Below are positions 1-5,594 of a stretch of 6,505 bases of DNA, in pieces. The number at the start of each line of letters is the position of its first letter. Positions within the stretch are counted from its first letter, which is position 1. The position numbers and the translations under genes are program-made. Origin of the DNA: 40-80 sp040394775 (GTDB lineage: Bacteria; Bacteroidota; Bacteroidia; Flavobacteriales_D; Crocinitomicaceae); NCBI GenBank assembly GCA_040394775.1, contig JBEBRN010000118.1:1-6505 (forward strand), read 5' to 3'. Under the pieces are notes generated by a model. It saw only the letters and a list, made by a program, of their open reading frames with translations, ran no database searches and was not told the DNA's origin.

Positions 1-376
1 ATTTTAGGATTGCAATAATGATATAGCTCTAGCACCGCAAAATAATTTTAACCCTGTATACAATGTAGGTATTCTGTTTAGGTGCGGTGGGAAAGGGCAA
101 GCTCTTTTGGTTTTTCAGCGTTGGCTTTGTGCGTTGGCAAAAACCAAATGTGCTTGACCGAGTGTTGGCTTTTTTTTCACTGACGCACAACTTGTGGCTT
201 AAACGCTATTGTGTTTATATCCACTATATCTTTTTAATTTAACATACTGATAATCAAATATAAAATCGATTTTAATCGTTTACCGTTCAAATCAAATAAT
301 TTAATAGGCCTATTTTTACACTTTGTAAATATATAAAATTCCGTTAAAAAGAAACGTTAAAACTCGGAGAATATTT
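1..376. other. Gene-free region with repeats and palindromes
   Basis: No convincing coding sequence is visible on either strand. The first 60 bases have early stops in all three plus-strand frames, so at most a few C-terminal codons of an upstream gene could lie here. Positions 76-213 are a GC-richer segment with nested inverted repeats, listed separately. From about 215 to 376 the DNA is strongly AT-rich and holds short perfect palindromes at 261-274 and 303-314, a 6-bp stem with a 3-nt loop at 315-329, and two direct copies of CGTTAAAA at 342-349 and 355-362. This is the 3' flank of copA; none of the hairpins is followed by a convincing U-run in the copA direction, so I call no terminator. 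Confidence 0.6.
76..213. repeat. Nested imperfect inverted-repeat element
   Basis: The core is an 18-bp inverted repeat, 98-115 against 139-156, with two mismatches. Its 23-nt loop contains two direct copies of GCGTTGGC (118-125 and 131-138), and a related GTGTTGGC follows at 162-169. Outside the core, GTGCG (82-86) pairs with CGCAC (184-188), and GTTTAGG (76-82) pairs with CTTAAAC (198-204) at six of seven positions, so the arms nest in order. CACAACTTGTG (186-196 region) is a further small dyad, and CACAA/TTGTG recur near the right edge. The base composition is visibly richer in G and C than the DNA to its right. It resembles a dispersed, non-coding intergenic repeat able to fold as RNA or single-stranded DNA. 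It does not match an integron attC, because the outer arms have the wrong orientation. No coding potential is seen. Confidence 0.5.
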
Positions 377-2800
377 TCACCCCAACTTCTTCCATTTCAA
401 CCTCAAACTATTGCTCACCACACTCACGCTACTCATCGCCATGGCGGCTCCTGCGATCATCGGATTCAATAAAAAACCATTAAAAACATACAATACGCCC
501 GCTGCGATTGGAATACCGATGAGATTGTAGATAAATGCCCAGAATAGGTTCTGATGAATCGTCGCAACCGTGTATTTCGATAGCTTGATCGCTTGTGGGA
601 TTTTTAGTAAATCGGAGGAAATAATTGTCATTTTGGAAACTTCCATGGCAATGTCACTGCCTTTTCCCATAGCGATACTAATGTCTGCCTGTGCTAAAGC
701 GGTACTGTCGTTGATGCCGTCGCCGACCATGGCAATTACTTTTCCTTGTTTCTGTAATTGTGCAACGAAATCAGCTTTGTCCTGCGGTAACATGCCGGAA
801 CGGTAATTCTTTATGCCTGTTTGCGCAGAAATGGCTTTGGCAGTTCCTTCGTTATCACCTGTTAACATGTATAATTCAATGCCTAATTCCTGTAATTGGC
901 GAATAGCAGCAACGGATGTTTCCTTTATTTTATCGGCAATGGCAATTACTGCGAGTGCTTCTTTTTCATTCGCAAACCAAATCACGGTCTTCGATTCGGC
1001 ACTCCATTGTTGCGCTTTGGAAATCAATTCATCTGCGATAGTAACCGTATGAGCCGTCACCAATTTTTGATTGCCGATATAGTACTTCAACGATTCATGG
1101 TTCGCTTCTATTCCTTCTCCTAGCAAACTATCAAACGCGGTCAATTGGATGGTTGGAATGTCTTCGTATTTATTCACAATTGCATCTGCCAACGGATGTT
1201 CCGACATTCTTTCCATACTCACTAACACCGCTTTATCGCTCTCCGATTCCGTCAACCAAAATGCATCGGTGACTACTGGTTTTCCTTCGGTAATCGTTCC
1301 TGTTTTATCCAGAATAATGGTATTCACATGCTTAGCGATTTCTAAACTTTCGGCATTTTTAATCAGAATTCCATTTTCAGCTCCTTTGCCCATTCCAACC
1401 ATAATAGCCGTTGGAGTGGCCAAACCTAAAGCACACGGACAAGCGATTACCAATACGGTAACGGCGGCCAAAATTCCATGTGCGAGACCACTTTCTCCAC
1501 CAAAAATAAACCAAACTACAAAAGTCAGCAACGCAATTCCCATGACGATTGGAACAAAAACAGCGGCGATTTTATCTACTAATTTCTGAACAGGCGCTTT
1601 ACTTCCTTGTGCATCCTGAACTGTTTTGATGATTTGTGCTAAAATGGTTTGTCCTACTTCTTTTTCTACTGAAAACTGAAAACCACCTTTCTGATTGATC
1701 GTTCCCGCAAATACGTGTTCTCCTTTGGATTTCAAAACAGGCATCGCTTCGCCACTCAACAAACTTTCATCGACATACGATTCGCCATTCAGAACAATTC
1801 CATCGATGGCAATTTTCTCGCCGGGTTTCACTTGTATAATATCGCCAATTTGAATATTTTCGATGGCTACTTGTTGACTATTTCCGTCTTTATCGATGAT
1901 CGTGACAATCTTCGGTTGCAGTCCAATTAATTTTTTAATCGCAGATGAAGTGTTGCTTTTCGCTTTTTCCTCTAAAAATCGACCTAGCAGAATAAACGCA
2001 ATAATAACCGCCGAAGCTTCAAAATAAACATGTGCTTCCAGTCCTCTTTTCTCCCAAAAACTAGCAAAAACAACATTGAAAACACTGAAGAAATAAGCGA
2101 TACTTGTACTTAACGCCACCAAAGTATCCATATTAGCAGAACGATGTTTGGCTTGTTTCCAGGCGTTGATATAAAAATCTCTTCCTAACCAAAAAACAAC
2201 GGGCGTAGATAATACCCACATAATTTCATCTGCGTAAGGCATGTGCATGAAAATCATTCCGATAATCATCAACGGTAACGAAAATACAATCGCCCAAATC
2301 AATTTTAGTTTTAGCTGATGCAACCGTTTCTCATGCATCGCCTCCAAGGTTTCTTGCTGTTTGTCTTCGTCTTCGTCTTCTATAAACAAATCATAACCGG
2401 CATCTTGCACCACTTTTTTGAGTTTAGCGGCATTCAGCATATTGGGGAAATATTCCACCGTTAAATTTCCCGTTCCATAATTGACGGAAGCTTCCACTAC
2501 TCCACTGGTAGATTTTACCGCAGATTCGGCACTTCCAGCGCAAGAAGCACACGACATTTCTAACACAGGATAGGTTTTCTTGACCGTTGGAACGCCATAA
2601 CCTACATTTTTAATCCGTTGAACAATAGATGCAACTATGGCATTATCGCTAACAGTAAAAACTGCTCTTCGATTGTTGAGTTCTACTTTGAGATTTGAAA
2701 TATCCTTGATTTTAGAAAGTTCATTTTCGATAATAATCGCACAATGTTCGCTTTCTAATCCTTCCAGAGGAAGATATATATAATTATTTTGATTGCTCAT
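377..2800 (-). CDS. copA: Copper-translocating P1B-type ATPase (CopA)
   Basis: This 807-residue inner-membrane pump is expected to export Cu(I) from the cytoplasm using ATP. Two N-terminal HMA (heavy-metal-associated) folds are visible. The first (about 8-72) is degenerate, with L-E-S-E-H-C at 15-20 in place of MxCxxC. The second (about 77-140) keeps MSCASC at 82-87. An acidic linker with three Glu-Asp pairs follows (141-146). Eight membrane segments lie at about 165-187, 193-207, 225-248, 258-275, 412-433, 440-465, 750-773 and 776-797. The actuator loop SGE is at 349-351, CPC at 454-456, the phosphorylated Asp in DKTGT at 498-502, the nucleotide-binding SEHPLA at 533-538, GEG at 561-563, TGDN at 647-650 and GDGIND at 693-698. 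CPC with YN at 758-759 and MxxSS at 787-791 is the Cu(I) (P1B-1) signature. Length is normal. No copper regulator or chaperone gene adjoins it here. The ATG start leaves a short leader after a good -7 element. Confidence 0.95.
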   Translation of the reverse strand: MSNQNNYIYLPLEGLESEHCAIIIENELSKIKDISNLKVELNNRRAVFTVSDNAIVASIVQRIKNVGYGVPTVKKTYPVLEMSCASCAGSAESAVKSTSGVVEASVNYGTGNLTVEYFPNMLNAAKLKKVVQDAGYDLFIEDEDEDKQQETLEAMHEKRLHQLKLKLIWAIVFSLPLMIIGMIFMHMPYADEIMWVLSTPVVFWLGRDFYINAWKQAKHRSANMDTLVALSTSIAYFFSVFNVVFASFWEKRGLEAHVYFEASAVIIAFILLGRFLEEKAKSNTSSAIKKLIGLQPKIVTIIDKDGNSQQVAIENIQIGDIIQVKPGEKIAIDGIVLNGESYVDESLLSGEAMPVLKSKGEHVFAGTINQKGGFQFSVEKEVGQTILAQIIKTVQDAQGSKAPVQKLVDKIAAVFVPIVMGIALLTFVVWFIFGGESGLAHGILAAVTVLVIACPCALGLATPTAIMVGMGKGAENGILIKNAESLEIAKHVNTIILDKTGTITEGKPVVTDAFWLTESESDKAVLVSMERMSEHPLADAIVNKYEDIPTIQLTAFDSLLGEGIEANHESLKYYIGNQKLVTAHTVTIADELISKAQQWSAESKTVIWFANEKEALAVIAIADKIKETSVAAIRQLQELGIELYMLTGDNEGTAKAISAQTGIKNYRSGMLPQDKADFVAQLQKQGKVIAMVGDGINDSTALAQADISIAMGKGSDIAMEVSKMTIISSDLLKIPQAIKLSKYTVATIHQNLFWAFIYNLIGIPIAAGVLYVFNGFLLNPMIAGAAMAMSSVSVVSNSLRLKWKKLG
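2363..2380. repeat. Three tandem GTCTTC hexamers inside copA
   Basis: Three exact head-to-tail copies of GTCTTC lie at 2363-2380. On the coding strand they read GAAGAC, giving the Glu-Asp repeat of the acidic linker between the second metal-binding domain and the first membrane helix of CopA. Gain or loss of a unit would keep the reading frame and change the linker by two residues. Confidence 0.85.
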
Positions 2801-2821
2801 TTTTTCATTGCTTTATTCTAA

Positions 2822-2829
2822 CAAAGGTA
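2822..2829 (-). promoter_or_regulatory. Probable -7 element of the copA promoter
   Basis: Read on the minus strand this is TACCTTTG, an exact match to the Bacteroidota -7 consensus TAnnTTTG. It lies 21 nt upstream of the copA ATG, so the 5' leader would be only about 10-15 nt. No TTG or TTTG stands at the usual -33 distance, so the upstream half is weak; a copper-responsive activator could compensate, but no operator for one is recognised. Confidence 0.45.
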
Positions 2830-3019
2830 GGGAATATTACGTCTAAGTAGTGGTTTTTTTCTGAGACACGAGGTACAATTAATATAGATTAAGATATCAA
2901 ATCCTTTGTGTTCACTTCGATAAACTCTACACATAACTTTACGAACATGGCGATTAAAAAACTACACTAAATTTCATTCAATTCTCTAACTTTAATTTTA
3001 AACGTTATTAAATTGCAAA

Positions 3020-3037
3020 GTGTAACATTTATTACAC
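3020..3037. promoter_or_regulatory. Perfect dyad, candidate operator
   Basis: GTGTAA (3020-3025) and TTACAC (3032-3037) form a perfect inverted repeat around a 6-nt AT centre, giving an 18-bp site. It ends 44 nt before the thioredoxin-like gene's ATG and lies within the divergent intergenic region, so it could act as an operator for that gene or for both genes. As a transcript hairpin it would be weak and has no U-run, so a protein-binding site is the better guess. Two TAACTTTA sequences (2934-2941 and 2987-2994) match TAnnTTTG except in the last base and are possible but weak -7 elements for the rightward gene. Confidence 0.3.
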
Positions 3038-3081
3038 ATCCATCTTAAAATAGTTACTAATTTCACTGAAAAATAAATAAT

Positions 3082-3630
3082 ATGAATTTCAAGGAATATA
3101 TCACACATTTTGAAGACGTTATCACAACAGATTCTCCAAAAGAACCGTATAATGATCCAGATTTTTTGGATTATGCAAAATTGAATTGGTCACGAATGAA
3201 TCGTTGGTTGAAAAACGGCGTTATCGAAGATGAAACAACTCAAAAGATTAAGAATGTTGCAGGAAAGCAAAAATGGGTGTTAATTACCGAACCTTGGTGT
3301 GGTGATGCGGCTCATTTGGTTCCTTTTATTGAAAAGATGGCGGAACTCAATCCAAATATTGAGTTAGAAATTCAATTGAGAGACAATGGTTCTGAGATTG
3401 ATAACTACTTAACGAACGGCGGAAAGTCTATTCCGAAGTTGATCATTCGTGATACAGAAGGAAAGGATTTAAAAGTTTGGGGACCAAGACCTGTTTCTTG
3501 CCAAGATTACTTTAATCAAGGGAAAGCGGAAGGATTAGAGCATGACGATTTAAAAATTGCTTTACAGAAATGGTACAACGAAGACAAGGGTAAAACTGTT
3601 CAAAAAGAGATTGCAGCATTAATTGGATAA
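3082..3630 (+). CDS. Thioredoxin-fold family protein with a single active-site Cys
   Basis: This is a 182-residue cytoplasmic protein with no signal peptide or membrane segment. The thioredoxin core runs from about 55 to 160. A beta strand (64-70) leads into E-P-W-C-G-D-A at 70-76, placed as the thioredoxin active site is, and S-I-P at 116-118 supplies the usual cis-proline. The second active-site cysteine is replaced by Ala76 (CxxA rather than CxxC), so a classical dithiol exchange at this site is not possible. A second cysteine, Cys140, follows W-G-P-R-P at 133-137. The helical N-terminal extension (1-55) is Trp- and Tyr-rich. It resembles the thioredoxin-like proteins grouped as Thioredoxin_9 in Bacteroidota; their substrate is not known to me. 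It is transcribed divergently from copA and ends at its own terminator. The ATG has an AT-rich leader (AAATAAATAAT) without a Shine-Dalgarno sequence. Confidence 0.8.
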   Translation: MNFKEYITHFEDVITTDSPKEPYNDPDFLDYAKLNWSRMNRWLKNGVIEDETTQKIKNVAGKQKWVLITEPWCGDAAHLVPFIEKMAELNPNIELEIQLRDNGSEIDNYLTNGGKSIPKLIIRDTEGKDLKVWGPRPVSCQDYFNQGKAEGLEHDDLKIALQKWYNEDKGKTVQKEIAALIG

Positions 3631-3649
3631 TATTCAATATCCAATAGAG

Positions 3650-3687
3650 AAGAGCACGATTGATAAAACAATGGTGCTCTTTTTATT
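3650..3687 (+). terminator. Intrinsic terminator after the thioredoxin-like gene
   Basis: AAGAGCAC (3650-3657) pairs perfectly with GTGCTCTT (3674-3681). After a G/G mismatch, ATTG (3659-3662) pairs with CAAT (3669-3672), closing a six-base loop. The T-rich run at 3680-3688 follows directly. It starts 20 nt after the upstream stop codon and should separate that gene from the lemA operon. Confidence 0.85.
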
Positions 3688-3714
3688 TGTACATGAAATT
3701 TTTCTATATTAGTG
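3686..3714 (+). promoter_or_regulatory. Weak candidate promoter for the lemA operon
   Basis: The terminator just upstream implies a promoter within the roughly 45 bp before lemA. TTTG at 3686-3689, in the terminator's own T-run, is a possible -33 element. TATTAGTG at 3707-3714, 17 nt downstream, matches TAnnTTTG at four of six defined bases. This is the best pair seen, but it is a poor match. Confidence 0.25.
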
Positions 3715-3731
3715 CCTTAAACATAAAGAAA

Positions 3732-4331
3732 ATGAATAATTTTTTAAAAGGAAAGGGAACGTTAATCGTTATTTTAGGATTAGTTCTTATGGGCGTATTT
3801 AGTTGCTCATCGTATAACTCTATGGCTACAGCGGAGCAAACAGTAAAGAAACAATGGGCACAAGTCGAAGACTCCTATCAATCACGAATGGATAAAACGA
3901 AAAACTTGTTAGCCATCGTTCAAAAGGCTGCTAATTTTGAAAAAGAGACGTTAACCGACATCATCGAAGCGCGTGCTAAAGCAACGAGTATTCAAATAGA
4001 TGCCAACAATTTAACACCTGAAAACATCGAAAAGTTTCAAGCAGCGCAAGATCAATTTGGACAGTCACTTGGTCGTTTAATGATGACAGTTGAGCGTTAT
4101 CCTGAATTAAAATCAGTGGATGCTTTCAGAGATTTCCAAACACAATACGAAGGAATAGAAAATAGAATTTCTACTGAGAGAAAGCGTTACAATATTGAAG
4201 TAGAAACATTTAACAAGAAAATTGTTACATTTCCAAAAAACCTGATGGCAAAAATGTTTGGGTTCAAAGAATTTGGGTTCTTCAAAGCAGCAGTTGGAGC
4301 AGAAACAGCACCAGACATTAGCAATATGTAA
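3732..4331 (+). CDS. lemA: LemA family protein, probable lipoprotein
   Basis: This is a 199-residue LemA family protein. I start it at the ATG at 3732; the in-frame TTG at 3660 lies inside the terminator hairpin and would put 24 unlikely residues before a good signal sequence. Residues 1-24 have Lys6 and Lys8 and a hydrophobic stretch (10-23). This ends in V-F-S-C at 22-25, a plausible lipobox with Cys25 as the lipidated residue, followed by SSYNSM where LemA proteins carry their conserved Tyr-Asn. LemA hallmarks then follow in order: W-A-Q-V-E at 42-46, an Arg/Lys-rich helix where relatives have RxDLIPNLV, ERYPEL at 121-126, E-N-R-I at 143-146, R-K-R-Y-N at 150-154 and F-P at 167-168. The fold is an all-helical bundle expected outside the inner membrane. 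It is first in an operon with two TPM genes; its biochemical role is unknown. Confidence 0.88.
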   Translation: MNNFLKGKGTLIVILGLVLMGVFSCSSYNSMATAEQTVKKQWAQVEDSYQSRMDKTKNLLAIVQKAANFEKETLTDIIEARAKATSIQIDANNLTPENIEKFQAAQDQFGQSLGRLMMTVERYPELKSVDAFRDFQTQYEGIENRISTERKRYNIEVETFNKKIVTFPKNLMAKMFGFKEFGFFKAAVGAETAPDISNM

Positions 4332-4777
4332 TGACTATGACGAAAGCAGCAGATTTTTTTAATTCCGAGCAGCAACAAGAAATTATTGCCGCTATTCAAT
4401 TGGCGGAGAAAAATACCTCCGGTGAAATTCGTTTACACATTGATACTTCGCGCCCTGAAGATGTTTTCCAAAGGGCGTTTGAAGTTTTTGATCAGCTAGA
4501 AATGAACAAAACCGAATTGAAGAATGGTGTCTTATTTTATCTCGCACTTGAATCTCGAGAATTTGCTGTTATTGGCGATGAGGGTATTAACAATATTGTT
4601 CCTGAAGACTTCTGGAATGAAGTAATGGAACTCGTCATTTCGCACTTTAAAAAAGAGGAATTTGTCTTAGGATTAGCGGGAGGAATTAAGTTGTGTGGTT
4701 TCAAACTAAAAGAACATTTCCCTCATCAACGAGAGGATATCAATGAACTCACAGATGAACTATCTTTTGGAGATTAA
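4331..4777 (+). CDS. TPM-domain protein without a signal peptide
   Basis: This is a 148-residue soluble protein consisting almost entirely of one TPM domain (about 10-131). Visible family features are the S-G-E-I-R strand (30-34), the helix with V-F-D-Q-L (52-56), M-N-K-T-E-L-K-N-G-V-L at 58-68 (the conserved 'kT.l.NGvl' core), V-I-G-D-E-G-I at 80-86, F-W at 94-95, and a C-terminal helix ending in H-F-P (129-131). An acidic tail follows. There is no signal peptide, membrane helix or lipobox, so it should be cytoplasmic, unlike its operon partners. The ATG shares its A with the lemA stop codon (TAATG), a layout that favours translational coupling; a second in-frame ATG at 4337 is an alternative start. 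TPM domains have been linked to phosphatase activity in plants and to membrane-protein quality control; neither role can be assigned from this sequence. Confidence 0.82.
   Translation: MTMTKAADFFNSEQQQEIIAAIQLAEKNTSGEIRLHIDTSRPEDVFQRAFEVFDQLEMNKTELKNGVLFYLALESREFAVIGDEGINNIVPEDFWNEVMELVISHFKKEEFVLGLAGGIKLCGFKLKEHFPHQREDINELTDELSFGD
4769..4773 (+). promoter_or_regulatory. Shine-Dalgarno-like GGAGA before the third operon gene
   Basis: GGAGA lies 7 nt upstream of the ATG at 4781, inside the last codons of the preceding gene. It is the only good Shine-Dalgarno match before a gene in this window; the other starts have AT-rich leaders. It supports this ATG as the true start. Confidence 0.5.
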
Positions 4778-4780
4778 ATT

Positions 4781-5584
4781 ATGAGAAAAATAATCTTTTT
4801 TACACTTGCTATCTTTTTTACGGTTTCAAATCTTCTTGCAAAAGAATTAGAAGTCCCAAAACGACCATATCCGCAGAGAATGGTCAATGTTTTGACTAAA
4901 AAAGCATTTTTAAGCAATCAAGAAATTAATCAATTAGAACAGAAATTAATTGCGTTTAATGACTCTACTTCCAATCAAATTGCGATTGTCATTGTTGATG
5001 ATCTAAACGGACTTACCGCGAATGAATTTGCGACAGAGCTCGGTGAAACGTGGGGCGTTGGAAGAACGAAATTAGACAATGGAGTGATTGTACTTCTGAG
5101 TCTTGGTGGCGGTGAAGGAAATAGAGATTATTACATCACTGTGGGGTATGGATTAGAAGGTGCTATTCCTGATTTAGCCGTGAAGCGCATTCAAGAAAGT
5201 GAATTGTTACCCTATCTTAAACAAGGGAAATACTACGAGGCCTTAGACCGTACGACGACTGTTTTAATGGCATTGGCAAAAGGAGAATATAACAGTAAGG
5301 AATATACTTCGTCAAATGGTCAAAATAAAGGGTGGACGATGTTTGTCATTATATTCGGAATCATCGCATTGGTTATTTTTATCTCTAAGAACAAAAACAA
5401 TCATCCAGGTGGTGGAAGTGGTGGTGGTTTCTCTAGAGGAGTTGGTTATGGTGCTTTAGGCGGCATGATGATGGGACGTGGATTTGGCGGTGGAAGTTCT
5501 TTCGGTGGTGGAAGTTCTGGTGGCGGATTTGGAGGTTTTGGCGGCGGCTCTTTTGGCGGTGGCGGTGCTGGTGGAAAATGGTAA
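4781..5584 (+). CDS. TPM-domain membrane protein with Gly-rich tail (YgcG-like)
   Basis: This 267-residue protein has an N-terminal signal peptide (Arg2-Lys3, hydrophobic 4-19, likely cleavage after Ala20). Its TPM domain (about 33-167) includes Q-I-A-I-V-I-V at 66-72, W-G-V-G at 91-94, K-L-D-N-G-V at 97-102, V-G-Y-G-L-E-G at 121-127 and I-P-D at 129-131. One membrane helix follows (about 185-201), flanked by Lys203 and Lys205. The tail (210-267) is almost all Gly, Ser and Phe with FGGGSS-type repeats, ending in G-A-G-G-K-W as many YgcG-type proteins do. After cleavage the TPM domain would be periplasmic, and by the positive-inside rule the tail cytoplasmic. It starts 3 nt after the preceding gene and shares the LemA/TPM operon. 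TPM-Gly-rich proteins commonly occur beside LemA, but their activity is not established. Confidence 0.87.
   Translation: MRKIIFFTLAIFFTVSNLLAKELEVPKRPYPQRMVNVLTKKAFLSNQEINQLEQKLIAFNDSTSNQIAIVIVDDLNGLTANEFATELGETWGVGRTKLDNGVIVLLSLGGGEGNRDYYITVGYGLEGAIPDLAVKRIQESELLPYLKQGKYYEALDRTTTVLMALAKGEYNSKEYTSSNGQNKGWTMFVIIFGIIALVIFISKNKNNHPGGGSGGGFSRGVGYGALGGMMMGRGFGGGSSFGGGSSGGGFGGFGGGSFGGGGAGGKW
5408..5581 (+). repeat. GGT/GGC-rich low-complexity tract encoding a Gly-rich tail
   Basis: This tract encodes residues 210-267 of the preceding TPM protein. It consists of imperfect repeats of TTTGGCGGTGGAAGTTCT and shorter Gly-Gly-Gly units, which makes it GC-richer and strongly G-biased on the coding strand compared with its surroundings. 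It is prone to in-frame length change. Confidence 0.85.
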
Positions 5585-5594
5585 TGGTAGGTTT

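Noticed and set aside
76..204. Integron attC recombination site
   Set aside because: The size and dyad symmetry fit, but the ends do not read RYYYAAC and GTTRRRY in the required orientation, and no integrase or cassette gene is visible.
315..329. Intrinsic terminator of copA
   Set aside because: The 6-bp AT-rich stem with a 3-nt loop is not followed by a U-run on the copA strand.
570..1930. Several plus-strand open frames (570-806, 813-1052, 896-1123, 1149-1589, 1715-1930)
   Set aside because: All lie antisense to copA, whose minus-strand protein carries every catalytic motif. Their translations are low-complexity and show no recognisable domain.
2797..2808. Three-codon upstream frame ATGAAAAAATGA overlapping the copA start on the minus strand
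   Set aside because: It could permit stop-start coupling, but such a short A-rich frame arises easily by chance, and the probable transcript leader is very short.
3660..3731. N-terminal extension of lemA from a TTG at 3660
   Set aside because: The TTG lies inside the terminator hairpin, and the extension would bury the signal sequence that begins at the ATG at 3732.
4187..4399. Minus-strand 70-codon open frame
   Set aside because: It is antisense to the end of lemA and the start of the first TPM gene, both of which have clear family motifs.
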